A program made the position numbers and the translations under genes. The notes below the pieces were generated by a model. It did not search any database and had not been told where the DNA came from. It saw nothing but the letters and a program-made list of their open reading frames with translations. From NCBI GenBank assembly GCA_964036275.1, contig OZ038434.1, forward strand, positions 9,381,060 through 9,445,059: a DNA stretch of 64,000 nt, written 5' to 3'. Shown piece by piece: positions 50,241 to 61,289 of the stretch. The stretch is from Litoditis marina. Lineage: Eukaryota > Nematoda > Chromadorea > Rhabditida > Rhabditidae. Each line of letters begins with the position of its first letter. Position 1 is the stretch's first letter.

Positions 50241-50882
50241 CACGACGTTTCATTTTATCATTTTGACACGCATTCGCATTTCTATCATGTTTCTGGGCTA
50301 GTTACTCATCAAAATATTTGTTCATATTACACAATGGGAAATAGCAATTTTTGAAATGAGATATTGCAATTTTTTTCAAACAATGAAAGTCTCGTTTCAG
50401 GAGAGAACATTTTGATTTTCGGTTGCTATTGAAAACACAGGAATATGTGGGTGAGTAGCAACTGTAGTACGGAAGAAAAGTCAGAAACAGTGTCACGTAA
50501 ACAGTGTTAACCAACTGAAAATATTATACCGACTGTAGAATAGTGTAAAGACAACACAGTGTGAGAACGAACGAAACATTAAAACAAGCAGTTATACAGT
50601 CATACGTTTTCGATTACAGTTTCCGTTTGAGGTTTGAACATAGGCAAACCAGAACTCATTTCTGAGTTCAAACAAAAGTAACAAACTTTTCAACGGAAAA
50701 CTGCCCACAGAAAAATGATTGTGCAGGTATTTACACCACCTAATAGTTGTAATCTTATGTTAAAAGACTGATATCATTGCTAACTTAGCTGATTTCGAAC
50801 CTTAAAGAAATATATGAGTTCAAAGTACAGAGTTGAAGTTCTGAGTTGAAGTTGTAGTTTTTTGGTGGGTAATCGTAATGGT

Positions 50883-53736
50883 CTACTGGACCCCAACCGC
50901 TTCAGGTTTGCAGAACAACGCCTTTTTCACTTGTGTATTGGACACCAACATGGAGAACGGAATGACAAAGTCGGGTAGAAATATGAGAATGTTGAACCAA
51001 GACATCAGAACTGTTGATAAAGAAATTGGAACCACGCCAAGAACTTCACTAAAAACGGCGAGCATCTGTAAAAATTCGGTTCACAATACAATACAAAACA
51101 ATACAAGCTCTAATTTCTCGCGTGTTCCTAGCGTTGTTTGAAACTTTTGTTGGCATGACGTTCCAATATCAAAAGTTTTTTAATGTGAACTCCGTGATGG
51201 TATTATTCTATTATAGTTTAATGAAGGAATGAGGCACGGTTTATATATGATTTGCTAATCCAGCTTTAGGTAAAAACGGTTTGTTTGTCTTTATCCGTTT
51301 TTAAGTTGCATCTGGTTGCTTTCCGGTCGAGATTGGCCAGTATTGGCGGTTATTGAGGTATACTCCAACGAAGGTTTGGTCTACATCTAAATAGTCGGTC
51401 ATTCTCAAAGTAGTCATTCATTATGTCACCATACTATATATTATGTAGTCCCGCTGAACGAACGCTGAACACTTTTAACAGTTCACGAATTCCGAGACTT
51501 ACAGTACGAAAGTAGAAGAAAACTATTCATGTCAAAATATTATCAAAAAGTTTTCTCGGCAAGTAATTTTGGAGAGTTATTGTTTTATCAAGCATTCAGT
51601 CAAAAACCTTATCAAGTCGATAGCAGTTTACCAAATCAGTTGTCGTGATCAAAGCCCCCTGTATGGCCAAGTTTCTCTCGGCCTTCGAATAATTCGAGTT
51701 GGTCGATTTGGCCTGGCGACGGAGGCTCACAAATATAACTATGTACAACCCCATGGATGTAACAGGAGACACAATCAGACATCGATCGAGAATCTGCAAT
51801 TCATTATTGTTGCGTGTGTGTAAATGCTGGTCAACAATATTGATAGTTTACTGTTGAAATCAAAACCACACTGCAACAAATAGATCGTTCAGTTCTGATC
51901 TAGTTTCTATGTCTCAGATTTATTTTTCTGTATATGTTTTCAAGAAGCAGGTATTGATATTAGTTCTTTTTCCGAATCTCTTGTTCGCAAAACCAGTTAA
52001 GTCGCGTCATTAATAAAACTGAACACTTCTCGGGACCAATTATGACTTCTACGAAGAATGAAATCACTCTAATAAGGTGCTGTCGATTGCATCACCGGAG
52101 TGAACAGTCTTTGTACCCGTACAGGTGAAAGAAATGATTGATGTAATGTTTGCGCTCGATAGAAAACTAGAACTCAGTCAAATCTAATGTACTCTTGAGC
52201 TAAGCACAGCCTGTAGATTGCTCACATTTCGGCTACTAGCAGTAAACGGAAAAGCCACTTAAAAAGCTAACAAGCCTAAAAATATATATACTTTTGTCTC
52301 CCACGCTCACGAATACTGATGTGTTCTACATGTTTCACGAGCTGATAATTTGAACTCTGTGTGAAATTTTATTAATGAGGTGAACATGCATTTCATCAGC
52401 GGCTTCACTGAAAAACGGCGTAGTTCTACCACCAAAGTTTTACCACGTGTAATATGGGAAGTGCTCACTTCATACAAGTCGTAATTGACTGCTATGCCCA
52501 CATAGTCCAGTCCGTGCACATATTTAGTTTTGAGATCGCAGAAGAAGTGAACGGCGATCGTGAATCCAACTGACAGCGAGACCACCACAACGAGCAGAAC
52601 TACGAAGGCTTTCCTGTGAATGAATACTGGACTGGCTGAAGTCAAAATTTACAAACCTCCACAAGAACATTTCCCGTCGCCGCTGTCACCACTAGATGGT
52701 TCAATTGCGGAGAATTGCTGAGGTTGTTTTGTATTTTCAGAAACTGTCTTGCTATTTCTTGCAATCCAGGAGAACACAGTTTTACGATTTTCGTCAGAGC
52801 AAACCGCAAACCAAGTCAGAGCAAACCGCATTAAAAGTACGGGGGTGAAACACAGAACACTGACATATCTTTTTCGAACATACCCTTCGAAAAAGCTGCG
52901 TTCTAAGCGTCGGTCTACAATAACTGCATATCGATTGAAAGAAATCGTGGTCACCAATAAGATTGACAGATATTGAAAGAAAATTCTGTATAGCTGTTTA
53001 GCAGCTGCTCTCCAATGTTATAAGGAGAGGCTATCAGGGAAGGCAATGTATTGAAGCAGAAGTATATCGACTGACGAAAGAGTATTGCAAACGACAGAAA
53101 CTTCACAAGTGGAAAGAAGGTGCTTTGCAATGAACAAACAACCAAAGTATGGATTTACCAGTGGTTTTTGTTGATAAAAGACTCGCAGTTTACCTATAAG
53201 TTTATTTTAGTAAGTAGTGAACTGAATCACTGCGATTTTCATACTCTGATTGTGATTCAGTTTCGATAGTGAGAATAACATATGATGACGAATTCACCGT
53301 AAAGTTCCGTTTACTCGAAATCAGAGTTACGATGAGAATAATATTACAAATGGATGCAAAAATTATGAGAACGCTCTCTACGATCGAGGACAGAGGTATG
53401 GGGTAGTCGACATCCTTGTCGAACATTGTTTCAATTTCGCAGAAAGGGTTCACTTCGACATCACACAACGCCTGGAACACTCAGGGTGTGTCATATTCAT
53501 GGTTTTCGTATATATCATATTGAACAGTAATTATGTACTGAGGTCGAACGACGCAAATGAATTCCCCTTCCCTATAGATTAAAAACAACTAAATCGTCCG
53601 CAAGTCACCGGCAGTAAACAATTTTTCGAATACAATAAACCGAAAACGGTTCATTTTCGTTTACAACAAGTATAGTGTATACCTGGGTCGTATTTTCGGT
53701 ATTGATTGAACTGGGCAAGACTGACGTGTTATCCAT
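50883..53736 (-). pseudogene. Serpentine (7TM) chemoreceptor copy A, frameshifted
   Basis: Tandem paralogue of 54770-59385. Minus-strand exons: 53683-53736 (ATG; MDNTSVLP.., two N-glycosylation sites), 53298-53471 (TM1, IPLSSIVESVLIIF), about 52884-53120 (TM3, ending NRYAVIVDRRLE), 52469-52613 (TM4, FVVLLVVVVSLSVGFTIAV), 51632-51793 (TM5 and start of TM6), 50883-51065 (TM6-TM7, FLPDFVIPFSMLV; stop at 50883). Exon lengths equal those of copy B, except for a 9-codon shorter cytoplasmic loop and a shorter C-terminus. In the TM3 exon, the stretch between CACCAATA and GCAGCTGC (plus strand) is 41 nt against 42 in copy B. This shifts the frame and meets a stop before NRYAVIVD. The acceptor before the TM3 exon is also degraded, and no TM2 exon was found. 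The nematode receptor class (srx/srv/srsx-like) was not determined. Confidence 0.75.
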
Positions 53737-54008
53737 CATCCAAAACAACAAATATTTTCCGAACTTAGAAGAGCTGACGTTTGGTCACTGATAGTGAAAC
53801 ACTACTGACTATTGCGTCCTCGGTAACACCACACCCCTTCTAATAAATTGCCGTAAAAATGTTTAAACCTACTCAATTAACACTGAACACTGAACTTGAG
53901 ATTCATTTCATGTGGCAGCCTCACAAAAACTCAGCAAATTGTGCAGTAATTACAGTTTTTCACTCAGAATGCGAATAATTGAGAACAAGTTTATCCATAC
54001 CGAGTATG

Positions 54009-54520
54009 CAAAATGCATTCGGAGATAATAAACATTCAGGACCACTCTAGACACTTTATGAACCACATTTAAGTAGCTTCTTACTCGAAAAACGTTTACG
54101 TAACAGAGGACATACGCTTTTTTCATCGTTTCTAGTCATTAGTGGAAAAGCTGAGCGATCTCGAAAGTGTTCGAAAACCTTGGCAGGACAGATAAGTTTG
54201 TTTTGCTCAGAACTATAACCTTTCACACTTACTCCATTTCACTATTCGGCGAGAACAAAGAGTTGGAACCGCATTCGACCTTGTTTTTGGTAATGAATAT
54301 TGGTTACGTTCACTACTTTGAATATATCCATTTTAACCACACATTGAAAAGTATTCGCCTATGTTTCGATGGAGATACAAGTTACATTTTTCTTCGGCAA
54401 CAACTTCAATGAAAGTTCTCAGAGCCCGCCAATGAGAAGCTTTTGGCAAAATCTTGGCGTCCACTAATACAGAATGAGTTGGCCCCGGTCGATCACGTAA
54501 GGAAACAGGGATGGATGATG
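54009..54520 (+). pseudogene. Globin pseudogene fragment (copies of exons 5-7)
   Basis: Three blocks match the globin in order and spacing. Block 54009-54073 matches exon 49163-49242 (CACTCTAGACACTTTATGAA against CATACTAGACACTTCATGGA). Block 54135-54185 matches exon 49352-49440 (AGCGATCTCGAAAGTG against AACGATCTCGAGAGCG). Block 54423-54520 matches exon 49672-49771 (TTGGCCCCGGTCGATCACGT). The first block has TAA where the globin has CAA, and the third has substitutions, a deletion and a lost donor. The 5' globin exons are absent, which marks one boundary of the duplication. Confidence 0.85.
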
Positions 54521-54769
54521 AGTTCATTATCTATATAACTCTCGGTTGAATCATCTCATTTAACAATACAGTCTCGTTAAAATATACAAACACAACATAG
54601 TATGACAAAAGGGAACAGTAGAACAAACAATAAACAATTCTATACTAAAATGAACTTAGACCGAAACTTGATTGTGTGGTTTTCAAAAACACTCAGCTTT
54701 GGCTCTGATGTGGAGATCTCAGGTTGATATCGAACCGCGAAGAACTAGTTGAGTTTTCAAGTTCACAGT

Positions 54770-57700
54770 TCAAGTTGTGGTCTTTCTTTGGGTAATCGTA
54801 ATGGTCGTCTTGACCCCAACCGATTCAGGTTTGCAGAACAACGCCTTTTTCACTTGTTGGTTGAACACCAACATAGAAAACGGAATGACAAAGTCAGGTA
54901 GAAATACGAAAACGTTGAACCAGGTCGCCAGAACTATCAAAAGTTTCAGAGGAATTGGGACCGAGCGAAGAACTTCACCAAGAACAGCAATCATCTGTGA
55001 GGACGTGGTTAAAAGTTTCAAGGACATGTGGTCGACTGGTTGTGGGCGCGCTAGCACTCAAAACACCATGGTTCGATCCCACTATAGCTGTATCTTCATG
55101 GCGGACCGCATGAGCTGGTAATAAAGCTAACCCATGCCTAGTTTCTCTCTACGGACCCACCTCTCAACGGATACTACAATGTGATCAACGTTGTAATTGT
55201 ATGAACAAAGTAACACACGGCTGAAAGTTGCCGTGAAAGATCATTATTATATTATTCTACACTTTATAACGCTTTCTTATTTTGCTCATCCAATACGGCG
55301 AATCCGAATACCCATTTCACATAGTCTGTAGTTTAATGCCATTTCTTTTAGCTCATAGAGAGCAAACTACATCGAGGATTCGGTCAGCAGGTCAGCACCT
55401 ATTTAGTTGCACTTAGAGGTTTTCATCATTATGTCAATTCACGCTGAACAAGCAACAACAACATCAATGTTCGTAGTTCAGGCGTTTTCAGGTAAGTTCA
55501 CGTTTCACATGAGTTACAGTTAAACGATCATCAATGCAATTTTTTACTCCAGAGATCAATGCAATTTTTTACTCCAACTTGAAAGCTCTTGGTGCGAGTA
55601 ATCAGCCGTTTGCAACAATATTTTGTCATGCTCCCGGGGGCAGTTTCGGGCTTCCGGGAGTGCAAAATTGGTTGAGTTTTGGCACCGAGGCCAGAAACGC
55701 TCCAGGGAGCATGATACATACGGCCACAGGAGAGTTTATGTATCTTCCAAGACTTCCTACTACTCTATTTAGAACTGATAGCAACATACCAAGTTAGTTG
55801 TTGTGATAAAAGCACCCTGTAGGGCCAAGTTCCTCTCGGCCTTCGAATAGTTCGATTTGGTCGTGCTGTTTCCAGATTTGTTGTACTGATATTTGGCCTG
55901 ACGACGGAGGCTCACAAATATTACCGCGTACAAAACCATGGATGAAACAGGAAAAATAATCATGCACCGATCGATTATCTGTAATCACTAGTTGTTGTAT
56001 GAACACGAAAAAATGTACAGCATCGTGCGCAGCGCGGAGCGCTGCGCAGATTAGTTTTTGTTCAAAGGTCTGCAGACATTACAAAACAGATTATTACAAT
56101 TTTCTTCAAAGTACGTCGACCATTTTCTTAGATTTTTGCATGAATCACTGAAGGGCCACACGTCTACAAGATACCAAGTTCACTTTCCAAGTAGTTATTT
56201 ATTGAGAGGAGTTAGAGGGCCCAACGTCTCGCAAAAATGGCTTCCGTGCGGGGCGGCGGCGGCGGCGGCGCCGGCGACAAAAGTGTCCGCCTCCTCAAAT
56301 CTCGGCATAGTTTCGCACAAAATTAACTTATTTCCAAAAATTTTACATTATTGAAAAGCTCTAAAAAAGTTGAGATATACGTATTTTCCAGGTATGTCTG
56401 AAATTTGAATATTACGTGTGAGAGAGCCGAAAATGGTCTCGCGAAATATCATGGATAGACCGGTTTCGTGAAAATAAAAATGAAAGAAGAGTTTAACGTG
56501 TAGTAGGAAAACGTTTTTCAATGAAGAACTCATGACAGGCGGGTACAGCTTGGTTTTCACTCCTATTCACATGTCTGATTGGCGGATTGGATAAACGCTT
56601 TATTAACGCACGGCGAACGAAGGTTCGATTCCTGCCTGGAGCACAAAAGTTGCTCTCACTTGAACGAGGTTACAACTACGCCAATCGTTCTAAACTACGG
56701 CGCCGTTAAAAACTCCAATAGAACCTCATAACATTCCTTGTTTAGCTTATTGTTCAAAAATATATTTTTTTCAAAAATGACCGTTACTTCGTAACGATAG
56801 AAAAAGAGTTCAGTTAGTATAAAAAACGAGTGTAAAGAAAGTAAAGATTAGTTTTGGAGAAACATGTACGAGAAATATAAAAGAAGTCCAATAAAAATAT
56901 GTTGAGGAAAAGTCTAATCTCGCTCGGTTTAAAAATTCAAAAAAAGGATACCGAGTTTTTTGCTACCGGAAGCTTATACTCCGTTGTTTTCAAGAGAAGC
57001 GAGATTAGCATTTTCCTCAACATATGTTTATTGGACTTCTTTTATATTTCTCGTACATGTTTCTCCAAAACTAATCTTTACTTTCTTTACACTCGTTTTT
57101 TTATACTATTATTGTTGCTTTTTCTGCTCAAATCGAAACAACATTTTCCGAAGTTGACAGATAGTATCAGAATGTACTGCAAGTTTATGATTCAGCACAT
57201 TAAGCACGTGCAACCTTTCGGGCAAGGAGGTATGTTTCCGAGAAGCAGCTATTGGGAAAGTTTTTTTTCTATTCCTGAATCTTTTATTTGCAATGCCAGG
57301 TAACTTTGCGATGTTTGTTGCAGTCTGCGAACAAACAATCCACAAACACGAACATTTCTTAGAACCAATTATGAATTCTACGAAGAATTAACCTTCTCAA
57401 TTTGATTATTATCCAGGTGATTACAATTTTATCACCGGAGTGAACAGTCATTGCACCCGTACGGAGAAATAATTAGTAGAATGTTCGAATCTACTAGCAG
57501 AATCTAACACCTTGAGACGAATTCACTCGAGAACCGGGTACTTCCCGAATCGAACCGCGAACCTGTCACTGCAGAACCGAACCGAACCGAACGGACCTAC
57601 CGAACCGACATTCTAAACTGACCGGTTCTCCAGTGGGAGATTGGAACAAGACCGACCTTAGTCAGGATTTAAACAAACAAGTCGTACACAAGGAAAAATG

Positions 57701-59385
57701 AGTGGATCCCCACTCATTTAACCTTATAATATACTATCTGTTTTGGTCGGTTCGGTTCGGTTCACCAGTGACCGGTTTGCGGCTTGGTTCGGAAAGGACC
57801 CGGTTCTTCAGTGAATTGGCCATACCTTGGAGGCATACTCGAACTCGTTAGGAGTACCGTAGAGTTTTGCGAAACATGAAAACTGGAGATAGCAACTTTT
57901 AGATTGTTCGATATTTTGATATACGAGGTACTAGCAATGTATGGAGAATCGAGTAGAACATGAACAAACAGCCACAGTTGTGATGTTCGTAGTCTACGCT
58001 CAAGCTGGTGATGTGTTCTATACCTACGTGAATATTCACTAGACTGGATGCAAAACTGAAAAATAGTGCCGTTTTTGCAATGTTTCATCATGTGTGGTCT
58101 AAAACTGCTCACATTGTACAACACGAGATCGTCTGCATGATCCACGTAGCCCAGTCCATGCACATATTTCCTCTCCAATCCGCAGAAAAAATGAACGGCG
58201 ATTGTAAAACCAACTGCAGTAAAGACCAGCACGACAAGCAGAATTACGAAAGGTTTCCTGAAGTAACTAATTTGTTGAACAACCTTCTGATACAACAACC
58301 CAAACAACCGCAGTATGACATTAATAATCAACAAAAGTTTGTTTTTATCCTCTTTCCACGCCAATCAATCGTACTTTGGTGGTCTGAAAAAACGTTTCCG
58401 AAGTCGAAAACAGCTTTAGGATTATGGTGCTGACCACTCAAAACGCACTGGTTTCCGAAAAAAAGATAACATTCAGATACGGTAATGAATTTTTGAACAT
58501 ACCCTTTGAAGAATATAAGTTCAAGGCGTCGGTCTACAATAACTGCATATCGGTTCAAAGCAATTGTGACCACCAATAGCATTGACAGATAACCGAAGAA
58601 GAAGTTACTGTAGCCGGTCAGCAGCTGCTCTCCAATGTTATAAGGAGAACTTAATAGGAAGGGAAATGTTTTGAACCAAAAATCAATCATCTGACGAAAG
58701 AGTATAGCGAACGACAGAAACTTCACGAGTTGGAAGAAGGTACTCTGAAAAAATACATGTCCAGTGAAAAATACAATTTGGTACATGGTACCATAAGTGA
58801 AGGTTGTTGAGCGAAAGTTTGCGGTGGACATACAAGTTGGATATATTGAACAGCACAAGCCAGAGCAAAATTGTATAATGTATATAACCTTCACATATTT
58901 TTAAAAAGATTCCGACCACGGTTGGTGCGAGTCAGAATCAAGAGATTACAAACTTACCGAAAATATTCGTTTTCTTGAGATCAGAATAACGATGAGAGTA
59001 ATGTTGCAAATGGATACAAGAATCATGAGAACGCTCTCCACGATAGATGATAGTGGAATGGGATAATCGATATTCTTGTCGAACATTATCTCCACCTTGC
59101 AGAAGGGGTTCACTTCGTCATCACACAACGCCTGGAATACTTGAGTTGAACTCAACTTTGTTTATGGAACCTCAAACCCTGAATTCAGGTGATATGACGT
59201 GTTTCTCCAAAACATACAATCATAATAACTTCACTGTGAATTTTAATTTTGCAGATGCAGAGAAGGTTTCCAAAAACGGTTCAGTAAATGCAGAAGTGGA
59301 AACTGTTAGTTTTTGCATCGATTAACCATACCTGAGTTGTATTCTCCGCGTCAGTGGAAGTGGGCGCAACTGAAGAGTTCTCCAT
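54770..59385 (-). CDS. Serpentine (7TM) chemoreceptor copy B
   Basis: Predicted chemosensory G-protein-coupled receptor in the plasma membrane. Minus-strand exons: 59332-59385 (ATG; MENSSVAPTSTDAENTTQ), 58958-59131 (TM1, IPLSSIVESVLMILVSICN), 58503-58744 (TM3, LLVVTIALNRYAVIVDRRLE), 58113-58257 (TM4, FVILLVVLVFTAVGFTIAVH), 55790-55978 (TM5 VSSMVLYAVIFVSLRRQ, then TM6 start), 54770-54994 (TM6 end, TM7 FLPDFVIPFSMLVFN, stop TGA). Phases agree. TM2 should lie at about 58750-58930, where hydrophobic frames exist (for example TILLWLVLFNIS), but no splice choice joins the frame cleanly, so this part is unresolved and may hide a defect. A 2.1-kb intron between TM4 and TM5 has collected several foldback repeats. 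N-terminal NSS and NTT are likely glycosylated. The exact sr class is not assigned. Confidence 0.72.
55020..55095 (+). repeat. tRNA-like repeat relic
   Basis: GACTGGTTGTGGGCGCGCTAG followed by GGTTCGATCCC gives tRNA A- and B-box-like blocks at about the right spacing. No acceptor stem is seen. It lies in the last intron of receptor copy B. Confidence 0.4.
55535..55580. repeat. Short direct duplication
   Basis: ATCAATGCAATTTTTTACTC occurs twice in immediate succession in an intron of receptor copy B. Confidence 0.85.
55626..55713. repeat. Short GC-rich foldback
   Basis: TCATGCTCCCGGGGGCAGTTTC is inverted, with a few mismatches, as GAAACGCTCCAGGGAGCATGA. The whole is about 88 bp. It lies in the intron between the TM6 halves of receptor copy B. 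Confidence 0.7.
56575..56650 (+). repeat. tRNA-like repeat relic
   Basis: GATTGGCGGATTGGATAAACG and GGTTCGATTCC are arranged like tRNA A and B boxes. The flanks do not pair. It lies in the 2.1-kb intron of receptor copy B. A GC-rich GGCGGCGGCGGCGGCGGCG run lies upstream at about 56252-56275. Confidence 0.45.
56815..57108. repeat. Inverted repeat, ~110-bp arms, ~73-bp loop
   Basis: The arm at 56815-56924 (TAGTATAAAAAACGAGTGTA start) is nearly perfectly inverted at 56998-57108 (ending TACACTCGTTTTTTTATACT). The 134-codon plus-strand frame across it is not a gene. It is in the large intron of receptor copy B. Confidence 0.9.
57519..57822. repeat. Foldback element with (ACCGA)n interior
   Basis: The left arm 57519-57597 (CACTCGAGAACCGGGTAC, then GAACCGAACCGAACCGAACG) is inverted with mismatches at 57744-57822. 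Arms are about 75 bp and the loop about 145 bp. It lies in the large intron of receptor copy B and accounts for the long minus-strand frame that seems to extend exon 58113-58257. Confidence 0.85.
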
Positions 59386-61289
59386 GACTCGAAAACTTCT
59401 GATTTGGTCGAAATGTCGGATGCAGACGTTCGACCACCAGTTTGAGAAACACACTTTCTAATGAAATGCCGTAAAATGAATTAGACGCAATTTAGCTGGT
59501 TATCTGAGAACGCTCAGTTTGAAAATTATTACCGTCAACGATTTGCAAAGTTTTTTATTGCAGGTAGTTATTTGTCTATTGTGAACAAACTATTTAAAAA
59601 AGGCAGAAAGTAATGCTAGCTTGGGTACCTCCGGGATACCTAAACATAACGTAGCGTACGCCCAAACTAAAATATTTGCATCTCCTCGAACTCAATTGAA
59701 TTTATAAGGTTTTTTTAATCAGAATTCCTTTTTTCAATATATTCAACTATGATAGAAGTCCGCCGAGCTGGCATGAGCGCCTTAGATTGCAGGCTCTCTC
59801 ATACCAATAAGGGGAAAATTGAAGTATCGCCCCCCACTTTAGTTGAGTCCCCCCCGTAGCACTTCAACCCCCCACCCAAGCTAAAACCTGAAAATCTAGG
59901 AGAGGGGGGGGGGTCAAAATTCAACTTCGACATTTACTATTTACCCCCCACCTGGGTCGGCGGGGGTAGAACTTCAATGGTGGGGGGTCAAACTTCAACG
60001 AGTGGGGGGCTGAACTTCAATACCGGAAATGTTTACTTTTTACCCCCCACCCTCAAACTTTTGTATTGCAAGTGATAAATTGAATTATCACCCCCCGGTG
60101 GGGGGGGGGGTCAAACTACAATTCCCCAAACGCAATACCAATTCAGAAAGGTGGGGGGTAAAAAGTCAATGTTCCCCCAATAAGTTCTAGAAAGTGGTTA
60201 TTTCAGTTTTTTTTTTTTGAATATTTCGGATCCGAAGCTATATCACTAGGCGGATGAACATTTGAACAAATCCAGGAAAACTGGTGGGATAGCAAGCAGC
60301 GGCATCGAAAAGCCGGGTTTACTATCCACTACCCATCTCGTAAAATAATTTTGATCAGGCTTGAGTCTGTTCTGTTGGAAAATTTCCAAACCAATTGATT
60401 CTGCCCCTCATGCCAACTCCCAGCCAATTGGAAAGCAACTTTTGTGGCGGTCTCGACGAGAGAGTACGCAGATCCGAATGACGCAGACTGTCTCAGCCTG
60501 TCTGCGGCCTCTTCACTATTTCTTGCTTACGTAGCTGCCAGAGTTCAGTGAATTGAAGCTATGTTTCTTAGCCATTCAGAAGCACTGCCGTCTATTCTTT
60601 TCGATTAGCAAGCTAGAAATATTGAGTTTAGAGGTCAATGAGGCCCCAGATAGGCTAAGACAGTCTGCGTCTCTCAGAACTGCGCACTCTCTCGGCGAGG
60701 AAGCTACAAAAATTGTTTTCTTAATTGCAGTGAACCGTATTAACACTGAAGTTTTCTGTAATTGGCTTCTATCGACGGGTAGAACGAACTATACATGAGA
60801 AAATTTGATAGGGTTTATACGCTCAAACACGTTATAATAACTAGAAAATCTGACTGATTGTTTTCCTCTTAAAATTCAGAGCTCATAACAGAGGCAGCTG
60901 AAATGAGACCCCACAAATACACGAAGTAAACAACATTTTTGCACAGAATGTTGTCAGGCAACGTTTACATCAACTCTGAAAATAGTGTGCACCCCCCTGG
61001 CCGAGAATGTGCTGAAAATGTGTGTTACAAGCCTTGGTTATAGATCTCCACTTTGTTCCAGAAAAAAATTGAAGAGAAGAAGCAGCGTGCAGAAACGAAA
61101 AACATTTTCCTAACGAGAACTGTGAACCTGTTTTCTCGAGAAAACAGACGGAGACGTGGTTTTGGAAGCGTTTTCGTCTGGTTCAGTACACGTAATTCAA
61201 ACGTTTGACGCAGAACGGAGCCGATTTCCAATCATTTCATTACTTCTTCCCGTGGTGTACGGCAGTGTTCTCACTAATCAACAGACAAA
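59386..61289. other. Intergenic spacer
   Basis: Divergent 5' flanks of receptor copy B (-) and the phosphatase-like gene (+). It holds the MITE at 59812-60176. No gene is recognised. Confidence 0.5.
59812..60176. mobile_element. 365-bp hAT-like MITE with 8-bp target duplication
   Basis: The 8-bp direct repeat CCAATAAG flanks the element (59804-59811 and 60177-60184). Termini are GGGAAAATTGA and, inverted, GGGAACATTGA. A further similarity, CCCCCCAC, lies inside both ends. The interior is made of alternating G- and C-runs with CTTCAA/TTGAAG motifs and has no coding capacity. An 8-bp duplication is typical of the hAT superfamily. Confidence 0.85.

Noticed and set aside
56899..57303. 134-codon plus-strand frame with hydrophobic residues
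   Set aside because: It runs across both arms of the inverted repeat 56815-57108 and has no homologue-like motif.
57762..58364. 200-codon minus-strand open frame as a single exon
   Set aside because: Only 58113-58257 matches receptor copy A and has splice sites; the rest is intron read-through and the ACCGA foldback.
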